This document shows positions 28,974 to 37,088 of a DNA stretch of 64,000 nt, piece by piece. The first letter of the stretch is position 1. Each line of letters starts with the position of its first letter. A model generated the notes under the pieces. The model saw only the letters and a list, made by a program, of their open reading frames with translations. It had not been told where the DNA came from and ran no database searches. The DNA is taken from NCBI RefSeq assembly GCF_002355855.1, contig NZ_AP017655.1, positions 992,001 through 1,056,000 on the forward strand. Reading direction: 5' to 3'. The position numbers and the translations under genes are program-made. Origin of the DNA: Sphingobium cloacae (GTDB lineage: Bacteria > Pseudomonadota > Alphaproteobacteria > Sphingomonadales > Sphingomonadaceae).

Positions 28974-29675
28974 CTATGCAAGCAGTTCGCGCACCAATTC
29001 GGGCACCAGGCTGCTGGCGGGTCCCATGCGGCTTTCGTCGAAATAGACGCTGCCCGCCGAGGGATCGAGATTGAGTTCCAGCGTCCGCGCGCCGACATGC
29101 CGCGCTGTCTGCACAAAACCCGCCGCCGGGTAGACCGCGCCGGACGTGCCGACCGAGACGAACAGGTCCGCCTTGCGGATCGCCTCGTCTATGACCTCCA
29201 TTTCATAGGGCATTTCGCCAAAGAACACGATGTCCGGGCGGAGCCGGAGTTTGCCGCAGCCCGTGCAGGCCGTTTCCGGGGGTAGCGAGCCTGTCCATGG
29301 CACCGCCTTCCCGCAGGCGGCGCAGAGGGCGGAGCATAGCTCGCCATGCATGTGGATCAGGCGCTTCGCCCCTGCCCTTTCGTGCAGATCGTCGACATTC
29401 TGCGTGACGATCAGCAGGTCGCCCGGCCATGCGGCGTCGAGGGCGGCGAGCGCCTCATGGGCGGAGTTGGGCTTTACGGCGGCCAGCTTCGCGCGGCGCT
29501 CGTCATAGAAGCGATGGACCAGCGCCGGATTGCGGGCCAATGCTTCGGGGGTGCAGACATCCTCGACGCGATGGCCTTCCCATAATCCGTCCGGGCCGCG
29601 AAAGATGGCGAGGCCGCTTTCGGCGGAAATGCCCGCGCCGGTCAGAATCACGATGTTGCGAATTTCGCTGTCCAT
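28974..29675 (-). CDS. cobB: NAD-dependent protein deacylase, sirtuin class III (CobB-like)
   Basis: A 233-residue Sir2-family lysine deacylase using NAD+. Motifs: GAGISAESGLAIFRG for NAD, TQNVDDLHERAGAKR, the catalytic His in LIHMHGEL, and four zinc cysteines in CAACGKAV and CTGCGKLRL. HRFYDERRAKL supplies the Y-x-x-R pair that marks sirtuins able to remove succinyl and malonyl groups. It is a stand-alone metabolic sirtuin, unrelated to the SIR2 fragment in the Argonaute operon near 34.5 kb. Confidence 0.95.
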   Translation of the reverse strand: MDSEIRNIVILTGAGISAESGLAIFRGPDGLWEGHRVEDVCTPEALARNPALVHRFYDERRAKLAAVKPNSAHEALAALDAAWPGDLLIVTQNVDDLHERAGAKRLIHMHGELCSALCAACGKAVPWTGSLPPETACTGCGKLRLRPDIVFFGEMPYEMEVIDEAIRKADLFVSVGTSGAVYPAAGFVQTARHVGARTLELNLDPSAGSVYFDESRMGPASSLVPELVRELLA

Positions 29676-29760
29676 CGCACGGATTTAGCGGATGAGCGGG
29701 GGATGACAAAGCCCGCTCGCTCTGGCATCGGCGGGCGATACTTCATATTCGGACAGTGAC

Positions 29761-30525
29761 ATGACCAGCATAGGCATTTTCGGCGCGGCGGGCCGCATGG
29801 GACGCGCCATAGCGCAGGTGGCGGCGGAGGCGGGCATCGCCGTCGCGGGCGGCACGGATCGCGACGGCAGCGGAGAGCTTGCGCCCGGCATCGCCATCGG
29901 CTCCGATCCTGCCGCGTTGGCGCGGGAGAGCGACGTGCTGATTGACTTTTCGGTGCCTGCCGCGCTCGCCGCGCATCTGGACGCCTGCGTGGCGGCGGGG
30001 AAGCCGGTGCTGGTCGGCACGACCGGGCTGGAGGCCGGGCATCATGCGCTGATCGATAAAGCCGCGAAGGCCATTCCGGTGCTCCAGACAGGCAATACAT
30101 CGCTGGGTGTCAATCTGCTGGCGGCGCTGGTGGAGCAGGCGGCGGCGCGGCTGGGTGACGATTGGGACGTGGAGATCGTGGAAATGCATCACCGGCATAA
30201 GGTGGATGCGCCGTCCGGCACGGCCCTGCTGCTGGGCGAGGCGGCGGCGCGGGGGCGCGGCATCGCTCTCGCCGACCATAGCGAGCGCGGGCGCGATGGC
30301 ATCACCGGCGCTCGGGCGAAGGGCGCGATCGGTTTCGCGGCGCTGCGCGGCGGATCGGTGGCGGGCGATCATCAGGTGATCCTGGCCAGCGAGGGCGAGC
30401 GGATCGAGCTGGGGCATCGCGCCGAGAACCGCGTGATCTTCGCGCGCGGGGCGGTGAAGGGCGCGCTGTGGCTGGGCGGGCAGCCGGCGGGGCGATACGA
30501 CATGAAGGCGGTGCTGGGCCTCTAG
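29761..30525 (+). CDS. dapB: 4-hydroxy-tetrahydrodipicolinate reductase
   Basis: An NAD(P)H-dependent enzyme of lysine and diaminopimelate synthesis, 254 residues. SIGIFGAAGRMGRAIAQ binds the nucleotide, LVGTTGLEAGHHALI follows, and the substrate motif is EIVEMHHRHKVDAPSGTALL, with the catalytic His pair and Lys. The nth start lies four bases after its stop, so the two genes form an operon. Confidence 0.97.
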   Translation: MTSIGIFGAAGRMGRAIAQVAAEAGIAVAGGTDRDGSGELAPGIAIGSDPAALARESDVLIDFSVPAALAAHLDACVAAGKPVLVGTTGLEAGHHALIDKAAKAIPVLQTGNTSLGVNLLAALVEQAAARLGDDWDVEIVEMHHRHKVDAPSGTALLLGEAAARGRGIALADHSERGRDGITGARAKGAIGFAALRGGSVAGDHQVILASEGERIELGHRAENRVIFARGAVKGALWLGGQPAGRYDMKAVLGL

Positions 30526-30529
30526 GCGC

Positions 30530-31186
30530 ATGAACAAGGCGCAGATCTTCGAATTTTTCAGCCGTCTGGCGGAGGCGAATCCGGCGCCCCGCACGGAGCT
30601 GGAATATGGCAACGACTATCAGTTGCTGGTCGCGGTGGTGCTCTCCGCGCAGGCGACGGACGTAGGCGTCAACAAGGCGACCCGCGCCCTCTTCCGCGAG
30701 GTGGAGACACCCGCGCAGATGGTGGCGCTGGGCGAAGAGGGCCTCAAGCAGCATATCAGGACCATCGGCCTCTACAACGCCAAGGCGAAGAATGTGATCG
30801 CCCTGTCGGACATACTGGTCCGCGATTTCGGGGGAAAGGTGCCGCGGGATCGCGATACGCTGACCACTCTGCCCGGCGTCGGGCGCAAGACCGCCAATGT
30901 CGTGATGAACACCGCCTTCGGGGAGGAGACGTTCGCGGTCGACACGCATATCTTCCGCGTGGGCAACCGGACCGGACTCGCGCCCGGGAAGACGCCGCTA
31001 GCCGTGGAGCAGAAGCTGGAGGCGCGCGTGCCGGGGCCGTTCCGGCGGGACGCGCATCACTGGCTGATCCTGCACGGCCGCTATGTGTGCAAGGCGCGCA
31101 AGCCCGAATGCTGGCGCTGCGTCGTCGCCGACCTGTGCCGCTACAAGCCCAAGACGCCGCCGCCCGCCGCCGCGAAGGCCGCCTGA
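30530..31186 (+). CDS. nth: Endonuclease III
   Basis: A base-excision repair glycosylase/AP lyase removing oxidised pyrimidines, 218 residues. The helix-hairpin-helix is LPGVGRKTANVVMNTAFG with the catalytic Lys, and VDTHIFRVGNRTGL holds the catalytic Asp. The [4Fe-4S] cluster ligands C-x6-C-x2-C-x5-C are in CKARKPECWRCVVADLC. A short Pro/Ala tail ends the protein. It is coupled to dapB (4-bp gap). Confidence 0.97.
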   Translation: MNKAQIFEFFSRLAEANPAPRTELEYGNDYQLLVAVVLSAQATDVGVNKATRALFREVETPAQMVALGEEGLKQHIRTIGLYNAKAKNVIALSDILVRDFGGKVPRDRDTLTTLPGVGRKTANVVMNTAFGEETFAVDTHIFRVGNRTGLAPGKTPLAVEQKLEARVPGPFRRDAHHWLILHGRYVCKARKPECWRCVVADLCRYKPKTPPPAAAKAA

Positions 31187-31284
31187 TCCATTCCGTTCTC
31201 GTCCGGTTCAGACAAGTTGTGGCAGGAAAGAGACGGATCGCCATGCCCCGCGTCGTCGTTATGGCATGGCAAAGGAGAATGAAC

Positions 31285-31683
31285 ATGCCTTCTCATAACA
31301 GCTATCGCCGCCTCGCTTCGCTGGCGCTGGGCGCCGCGCTCATCTGCTCCGCCCTTCCCGCCGGCGCCAAGACGAAGCCCGACAACCTCGTCCCGGCGGG
31401 CGATCCGGTCGATTGCGTCCAGATCGTCAATATCCGCAACAGCGACGTGCGGGACGACCGGACGATCGACTTCGTGATGAACGGCGGGAAGGTCTATCGC
31501 AACACGCTGCCCAACAGCTGCCCCAGCCTGGGTTTCGAAAAGCGATTCACCTATGCCACCAGCCTGTCGCAGCTTTGTTCGGTGGACATCATCACCGTGC
31601 TGCAAGGTGGCGGCCCCGGCCTGATGCGCGGCGCAAGCTGTGGCCTCGGCCAGTTCCAGCCGATGCAGAAGACCGCGAAATAA
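31285..31683 (+). CDS. DUF6491-like exported protein
   Basis: A 132-residue secreted or periplasmic protein. A signal peptide (RRLASLALGAALICSALPAGA) precedes a compact domain with DCVQIVNIRNSDVRDDRTID, NGGKVYRNTLPNSCPSLGF and SLSQLCSVDIITVL, four conserved cysteines probably in two disulfides, as in DUF6491 proteins. Two ATGs follow AAAGGAG: 31,279 is too close (one base), so 31,285 (MPSHNSYRR) is the better start. Function unknown. It is the last backbone gene before the tRNA-Arg insertion site. Confidence 0.82.
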   Translation: MPSHNSYRRLASLALGAALICSALPAGAKTKPDNLVPAGDPVDCVQIVNIRNSDVRDDRTIDFVMNGGKVYRNTLPNSCPSLGFEKRFTYATSLSQLCSVDIITVLQGGGPGLMRGASCGLGQFQPMQKTAK

Positions 31684-31755
31684 GATTGCCGCGAAAGGCA
31701 TTTTGATGCTGGCGCGGGCCGCTTCCCTTTGCTAAGCGGCCTGCCACGGCGATAT

Positions 31756-31797
<42 letters not shown>

Positions 31798-31896
31798 TGA
31801 TGTCAAGCGGAACGAATGTGAGAAGGAGGTCGAAAAACACTTGAAATACAGCGCTTTGAGAGCACCGAGGTTGGCGCTTTCAACTCTCAGATTTTT

Positions 31897-31918
31897 CGCG
31901 TAAGCACCGCGTAAGCAT
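31897..31918 (+). repeat. Tandem 11-bp repeats near the left end (candidate integrase arm sites)
   Basis: CGCGTAAGCAC (31,897-31,907) is followed directly by CGCGTAAGCAT (31,908-31,918), 100 bp inside the left core. A matching pair in the same orientation lies near the right end at 38,390-38,411. This layout is that expected for arm-type binding sites of a tyrosine integrase. Confidence 0.65.
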
Positions 31919-31921
31919 AAT

Positions 31922-31998
31922 GCACCCGTAGCTCAGCTGGATAGAGCGCCACCCTCCGAAGGTGGAGGCCACACGTTCGAATCGTGTCGGGTGCACCA
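31922..31998 (+). tRNA. tRNA-Arg (anticodon CCG), carried by the element
   Basis: A complete 77-nt cloverleaf: acceptor GCACCCG/CGGGTGC, D-arm GCTCAGCTGGATAGAGC, anticodon stem CCACC/GGTGG with loop CTCCGAA (anticodon CCG, reads CGG), T-arm with GTTCGAATC, and an encoded CCA. It differs from the reconstructed host tRNA at several paired positions with compensating changes, so it is a distinct gene that came with the element rather than a duplication of the host copy. It lies 125 bp inside the left junction. Confidence 0.95.
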
Positions 31999-32105
31999 AA
32001 TTCCGCCGCCGGGCGCCGTTTATGCGCGTAAGCCGCACAGGCTACGATCGGCGCAAACTCAGTGTTTGCATGATCGTAGGCACGGCGGTCATCGACGGGA
32101 AAAAA

Positions 32106-32127
32106 GTTCGAGTCCTGTGGGGTGCAA
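32106..32127 (+). other. Possible decayed tRNA 3' end
   Basis: GTTCGAGTCCTGTGGGGTGC followed by AA resembles the T-arm and 3' end of tRNA-Arg (GTTCGAATCCTGTCGGGTGC then ACCA) with a few substitutions. It may be a relic of an earlier attachment site. The match is short and could be chance. Confidence 0.35.
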
Positions 32128-32137
32128 CGAACTTTCA

Positions 32138-33553
32138 TTACATGAAGAATCGGAATTGGTAGGGTGTGCTGCCAAGATTCGTCATGCGCTTGAGGACACG
32201 CGCAAGCACCTTCGCATAACTCATCGTTACGGGTAGCGGATCATACAGCCCATCATTGTTCCAGTTCATCTTCGACAAGGCGAGCGCCGCGCGGGCGCTG
32301 TCGTCCCACGTGCCGTGCCCGGCATGGCGGACAAGTCGGATCGGACGCGGCGTGCCGCGCTGACCCTGAAAATAGGTTTTCGATCCCAAAGTCTCCACGG
32401 CGCCGTGCATCCACAGTAGTGCCTCGCGCTCGCCAAGCCCGATCAGTGAGCCACGCTTGACTGGAAACGCCGCCGCCTTACCTCCGGGACTGGCCTGGTC
32501 GCGTTCCCAACGCGCGCCGCGCCAGCCCACATCCTCGACCACTTGGATCAAATCGACCGCTTCGCACAGCGGTAGCGCCTCGAAACAGCCGAGCACTTCG
32601 GCATCTTTGAACTCGGTTGATTTGTGGACCATCACCCGGCGCGGCGAGCGTCCGCCATGTCGGTGGCGATACAGCGTCATCGACCGCGTGATGACACGGA
32701 ACATCTCGGCCTGTGACAAAAAGGGATTATCGCGTTGCACCTGCACATCTGCCGTGTCGTAGGCGATAAATTCCAGGCCAGCGCCCTCCGCGTCGAACAC
32801 CTGGCTACAACAAGTCACAAATCGCGGTTTGTCGGCACCGTTCGACCGCACCGCATAGGAAATGCCGATATAGGCTGTTTCTGGATCCACGTCGGCTAGC
32901 TTCCAGGGAACGCCGCCGGCCTTGGCATACAGCGCCAGCCCGACTCGCCACATCACGCTCGCACGGCAGCGATAAGCGAGCGCCTTGTCTTCGCGAACGA
33001 TCTGGATCGGCATCCCGCGCGCGGCCGTATAGGCTTTGAGATGATCGTGGAGATCGAAATCGTCCCCCGTGCCATAGAAGCCACGCTCCCATCGCTGCGG
33101 TAGGTAGATGAACAAGACGTCGAACTCGCTGCGGAACGCCTCAAGCGGCTGGATCGCACGAACGAGCTGTTCGGCGAGCAACACGTGCGGCATCGCCGAT
33201 TGCGCCATCTCGCTCTCAAACGATCCGTCCAGCTCGACACGGCATTTCTTGGTTGCCGCCGTCACGCGCATGTCGAACACGGTATTGAAGCCCGGCCAAT
33301 CCGGCAGATAGTCGGTTCGCTCGACCGGGCGCACGCTCTGGCTCAGCTCACGCATGAATGCGAACAGTCGCTCGGACTCGCCCTTCGGGGCCAGCGTCGC
33401 TACGCGGATCGGCGATTGCACCAAACCGCGCGAATGGGGGCCGAACCGCTTGAGCCCGCGCAGCGGATGAATGTCCCGCTCGCTCGTTCGCTCGGGATGA
33501 AACACCAGCTCGGGTTCCGGATACCATATGGTCGGGGCGATCTCGCTCGTCAT
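32138..33553 (-). CDS. Short prokaryotic Argonaute (MID-PIWI, catalytically inactive type)
   Basis: A 471-residue protein with the size and end of short pAgos, which lack N and PAZ domains and act with an APAZ partner. The MID domain lies around 140-220: DVLFIYLPQRW (145-155), then LHDHLK and MPIQIVREDK (168-190), whose polar and basic residues would hold the guide 5' phosphate. PIWI follows from YIGISYAV (228-235), where the first catalytic Asp is absent, then PRRVMVHKSTEF (305-315) and a terminal PLPVTMSYAKVLARVLKRM ending in FFM, as usual for a C-terminal carboxylate near the guide. It overlaps the partner gene by four bases (ATGA). It probably binds guide RNA and target DNA without cutting; this is family knowledge. 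Confidence 0.88.
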   Translation of the reverse strand: MTSEIAPTIWYPEPELVFHPERTSERDIHPLRGLKRFGPHSRGLVQSPIRVATLAPKGESERLFAFMRELSQSVRPVERTDYLPDWPGFNTVFDMRVTAATKKCRVELDGSFESEMAQSAMPHVLLAEQLVRAIQPLEAFRSEFDVLFIYLPQRWERGFYGTGDDFDLHDHLKAYTAARGMPIQIVREDKALAYRCRASVMWRVGLALYAKAGGVPWKLADVDPETAYIGISYAVRSNGADKPRFVTCCSQVFDAEGAGLEFIAYDTADVQVQRDNPFLSQAEMFRVITRSMTLYRHRHGGRSPRRVMVHKSTEFKDAEVLGCFEALPLCEAVDLIQVVEDVGWRGARWERDQASPGGKAAAFPVKRGSLIGLGEREALLWMHGAVETLGSKTYFQGQRGTPRPIRLVRHAGHGTWDDSARAALALSKMNWNNDGLYDPLPVTMSYAKVLARVLKRMTNLGSTPYQFRFFM

Positions 33554-34566
33554 GGCTGTACCAGCTTAGAGAAGGCCGTGTTTTTCCCGACTGCGAAGCG
33601 AGCATCGATCCCGTCGCCAATCGACAGCGCCGGAAGCGCTTCGCCGGCAAGGTGCTTTGCCCAAAAATCGATAAGCCGATCGAGGTCACGATTATAGCGT
33701 TTCACCGTCCGTTCGCGCGCGAAATCGGCGGTGATCGCTTTGGTCGCGTCCGTGACACCCTCAAACACGATCTTTGGATCAAGCAGCAGCCAAAGACCGT
33801 CGTCCGCCCAGTCAAGCCGGACCCCGACCCCCTCGTGCCATTTCAGGTCCGGGTGTTTGGGCATGGTGCCAGTCGTCTGACGAGTTATCGCGCGAAGCCC
33901 ATCCCATGCGCTGTCGGCGGCATCTACTGGCACGAGCAAATCAGCGCTGCGGCGGCGGATCGCACGAACATTCTTGGCGGCACACAGCGCCTCTACCAAG
34001 GCGTCGCGTAGCAGGCCACGTTCGCCGGACTCATAGCGCAGGCGCCGCTTCTCGAAGGTGGCCAGATCGAAAGCAGTGATTCCGAACGGGTCGAACACTC
34101 GACGGAACTCGGCATCGCTGCCGAAACCGAGCACGCCCGCTTGCGTGCGCGTCACGATCAGGCGTGCGTTCGCCTCGGCGACAGCGGAGCGCGCCGCTGC
34201 GACACCCTCGATCGTGCATACCAGCTTGCGGCAATTGGCCGGGATGGTGACGGCAAGCCCGTTGAGCCGAATGAGGGGCCAGCCCCGCTGGCCGGAGGGC
34301 TCGGGAGCGCCCGACACGCGCGACCGTCCTGTTGCCAGTGCGTTGAGAGCGGATGTGTCGAGCGCGGGCAGCAGCCGCACGAGATCACGCAATATCTCAT
34401 CGAAGCTCTCAATCCGCACCAGCCCGCACTCAACGCCCGCGTCGCTGGCGCGCTGGAGAAGTCGGATGACCCGTCCGAGCGGTGGATCGCTGCCGCGATG
34501 CAGCCAGAACAGTCCGCCAGGATAACCGCCCGGCTGATCGAGCGCCGTTTCAAGCGCGTCCATCAC
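33550..34566 (-). CDS. APAZ-domain Argonaute partner, N-terminally truncated (probable SIR2-APAZ)
   Basis: A 338-residue remnant. The first 70 residues (VMDALETALDQPGG, GGLFWLHRGSDPP, GLVRIESFDEILRDLV) match the C-terminal strand-helix end of bacterial SIR2-type domains. The rest, with two-part beta-rich character, fits APAZ, the module that clasps short Argonautes. Full SIR2-APAZ proteins usually exceed 500 residues, so about 200-250 residues including all NAD-binding motifs are missing. The frame starts at GTG/ATG (34,566/34,563), only a few bases from the IS21 end, with a TGA two codons upstream that partly comes from the IS. The ATGA overlap with the Argonaute gene is preserved. TIR- or nuclease-APAZ origin is less likely but not excluded. 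Confidence 0.72.
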   Translation of the reverse strand: MMDALETALDQPGGYPGGLFWLHRGSDPPLGRVIRLLQRASDAGVECGLVRIESFDEILRDLVRLLPALDTSALNALATGRSRVSGAPEPSGQRGWPLIRLNGLAVTIPANCRKLVCTIEGVAAARSAVAEANARLIVTRTQAGVLGFGSDAEFRRVFDPFGITAFDLATFEKRRLRYESGERGLLRDALVEALCAAKNVRAIRRRSADLLVPVDAADSAWDGLRAITRQTTGTMPKHPDLKWHEGVGVRLDWADDGLWLLLDPKIVFEGVTDATKAITADFARERTVKRYNRDLDRLIDFWAKHLAGEALPALSIGDGIDARFAVGKNTAFSKLVQP

Positions 34567-34746
34567 TGAATGTCAAACGGCGTTCAAAAGGGACCCCCGA
34601 TCGGCGTCGAAGAGGGACCCCCTTTTTCGGATATGATGTTGGTTTGTTGAAGATGGCCTTGCGCTGCGTGCGGCGGAGGGCGGGCGTAGCCCGACCGGAG
34701 GCGCGCGCAGCGCAAGATAGATTTTTGAAGGCGCCGAAGGTAGCGG

Positions 34747-35478
34747 TCAGCTGCGGTTTTTGAAGCGCCAGCTGTCGTTGCCCGTCTCGATGATATCGCA
34801 GTGGTGGGTGACGCGGTCGAGCAGCGCCGTAGTCATCTTGGGATCCCCGAAGACGGTAGGCCACTCGCCGAAGGCAAGGTTGGTGGTGATGATGACGCTG
34901 GTGCGCTCATAAAGCTTGCTGATGAGGTGGAACAGCAACTGCCCTCCCGAGCGTGCGAACGGCAGATATCCAAGCTCGTCGAGCACGATCAGATCGAGCC
35001 GCGACAGCTGCGCCGCCAGGGTCCCGCCTTTGCCGATCCGGGTCTCCTCTTCGAGGCGTGTCACCAGATCGACGGTGTTGAAGTAGCGGGCGCGAGCGCC
35101 CCTTCGCACGACATTGGCGGTGATCGCGATGGCGAGGTGGGTCTTGCCTGTCCCCGTGCCGCCGACCAGCACGATATTGCGGCGAGGCGGGAGGAAGGAG
35201 CCATCGTGAAGGGAGCGGATCATCTCCTCATTGATCGGTGTGCCCTCGAAGCTGAACCGCTCCAGGTCCTTCACCACGGGCAGCCTCGCAGCCGTCATCC
35301 GATAGCGGATGGAGGCTGCATCCCGGTGGGTCGCCTCAGCACGGAGCAGGTCGGTCAGTATCTCCATGGTGGTGCGCTTGCGCTGGAGGCCGGTGGTGAC
35401 CGCCTCGTCGAACGCCGCCGCCATGCCCTTGAGTCCGAGGCCGCGCATCGTGTCGATCATATCATGCCGCTGCATCAT
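34747..35478 (-). CDS. istB: IS21 helper ATPase IstB
   Basis: A 243-residue AAA+ ATPase related to DnaC that selects target DNA for IstA. Walker A is [17 protein letters not shown], Walker [17 protein letters not shown], and sensor region [17 protein letters not shown]. The start overlaps the istA end; ATGs at 35,478 and 35,475 are the best candidates, and the longer frame from 35,505 has no homology support. The family's normal end, WRFKNRS, is present, so the gene looks intact. Confidence 0.93.
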   Translation of the reverse strand: MMQRHDMIDTMRGLGLKGMAAAFDEAVTTGLQRKRTTMEILTDLLRAEATHRDAASIRYRMTAARLPVVKDLERFSFEGTPINEEMIRSLHDGSFLPPRRNIVLVGGTGTGKTHLAIAITANVVRRGARARYFNTVDLVTRLEEETRIGKGGTLAAQLSRLDLIVLDELGYLPFARSGGQLLFHLISKLYERTSVIITTNLAFGEWPTVFGDPKMTTALLDRVTHHCDIIETGNDSWRFKNRS

Positions 35479-36976
35479 AGCCTCGCAGCAGATCATAGCG
35501 GGCACAGTCGGCGAGCGGAGGATGCTGCAGCATCCGGTCTTCCGAAGTGACGATGCTGTGGGGTGTCGCCGGCTCGCGGCGCCGGGAGAGGATGTTGAGG
35601 ATCAGCTCGTCGCTGGCCGTTCCGTTCGCCAACGCTTCGCGCACGGCAGCCTCTACCGGCTCCAGGCCATCGGTGAGCACCGCCGAGAGGACCCGCACGA
35701 ACCTGCGATCGGCCTCGTCCCCGGTGCCGAGCCTTCGCCGTAATCGGTGCAGGGCGGGCGGCAGATCCCAGTCCTGGAACGGTGCGCCGTTACGCAGCGC
35801 GCCGGGCTTGTGCGCGAGGACCGGCAGATAATGCCAGGGATCGTATATCGTGCGGTTCCGACCGAAGTGGCGCTCATGCTCCCCGACGATCGCATCGCCG
35901 CAGCGTATGACGATGCGATCGGCATAGGAGCGCACCTGAACGGTCCGGCGTGCGGCCGTCGACATGACCGAGTAGCGGTTGCGATCGAAGCTGATGAGGC
36001 AGGTGCCGGTGACGGCATGCTCGCTCTCATGGAAGCCGTCGAACGGTGCCAGGATCGGCTGCAGGGCCGGTCGCTCCATATCCAGCGCCTCGGCGACGGT
36101 AATATCCCCGCGTTCGGGATGGGCATGATGCTCGGCCCAGCGCCGGCACTCGGCCTCCAGCCACCCGTTGAGCTCGGCCAGGCTGGCGAACCGGAGTCGC
36201 GGCTGGAAGAAGCGGCCTCGGATCGTCTGGACCTGCTGCTCGACCTGGCCCTTCTCCCATCCCGCCGCCGGCGAGCAGGCGGTCGGCTCGACCATGTAAT
36301 GATCGGTCATGATCAGGAAGCGGCGGTTGAACACACGCTCCTTGCCGGTGAACACGGCCGTCACCGCCGTCTTCATATTATCGTAGATACCGCGTCGCGG
36401 CACACCGCCGAAGAACGCGAACGCCCGGGCATGGGCATCGAACAGCATCTCCTGGCCCTCGCGCGGATAGGCCCGGACATAGGGTGCGCGCGAGTCGCAG
36501 AGACGCATATGCGCCACCTTCACCCGCATCGGCTTGCCGGCGATCTCCACATCCTCGTGGCTCCAGTCGAACTGGTAGGCCTCACCCGGCTGGAAGGTCA
36601 TCGGGATGAACGCCGGTGCGCCTTCGCCAGCATCCTTCCGCCGCGCAGCACGCCAGCGCGCCGCATAGCGGCGCACCGCATCATAGGATCCATCGAACCC
36701 CTCGCGCACCAGCAGGTCATGGATACGCGTCATCCGTAGCCGATCGCGGCGGCCGCGCCCCTCGTTCTCCTCAAGCAGCGCATCGAGACGATCCTGATAA
36801 GGACCGATCCGCGGCAGCGGCTGGACTTTGCGCTGATAGTTGAACGCCGCCTCCGGCGACCGGATCGCCTTGCGGACTACCTTCCGCGACAAACGAAGGT
36901 CGCGCGCGATCGCCTTGATCGCCTTCCCCCCTGCATGCTCACGCCGAATCCGAACCACTGTCTCCACGATCAACAT
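35462..36976 (-). CDS. istA: IS21 transposase IstA
   Basis: A 504-residue DDE transposase. An N-terminal helix-turn-helix ([20 protein letters not shown]) is followed by the integrase core: [18 protein letters not shown] first Asp, [19 protein letters not shown] with the second Asp, and the Glu in [21 protein letters not shown]. The C-terminal domain ends near the istB start with an overlap of 17 bases. The gene appears complete. Confidence 0.94.
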   Translation of the reverse strand: MLIVETVVRIRREHAGGKAIKAIARDLRLSRKVVRKAIRSPEAAFNYQRKVQPLPRIGPYQDRLDALLEENEGRGRRDRLRMTRIHDLLVREGFDGSYDAVRRYAARWRAARRKDAGEGAPAFIPMTFQPGEAYQFDWSHEDVEIAGKPMRVKVAHMRLCDSRAPYVRAYPREGQEMLFDAHARAFAFFGGVPRRGIYDNMKTAVTAVFTGKERVFNRRFLIMTDHYMVEPTACSPAAGWEKGQVEQQVQTIRGRFFQPRLRFASLAELNGWLEAECRRWAEHHAHPERGDITVAEALDMERPALQPILAPFDGFHESEHAVTGTCLISFDRNRYSVMSTAARRTVQVRSYADRIVIRCGDAIVGEHERHFGRNRTIYDPWHYLPVLAHKPGALRNGAPFQDWDLPPALHRLRRRLGTGDEADRRFVRVLSAVLTDGLEPVEAAVREALANGTASDELILNILSRRREPATPHSIVTSEDRMLQHPPLADCARYDLLRGYDAAA

Positions 36977-37088
36977 CCCGTTCTCGCCAACTGATCAAAA
37001 CCAGTCGGCCGACTAAATCCCCGGGATGAAGGGGTCCTTTTTGCACGCCGATCACCCCACGAAGGGGGTGCCTATTGCACGCTGATCC

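Noticed and set aside
28974..29675. Sirtuin gene as part of a SIR2-based defence system
   Set aside because: It has metabolic class III sirtuin motifs (Y-x-x-R, zinc cysteines), backbone neighbours and no defence partner.
31798..31921. A CRISPR-like or clustered-repeat array
   Set aside because: There is only one tandem pair of 11-bp repeats, with no spacers or cas genes.
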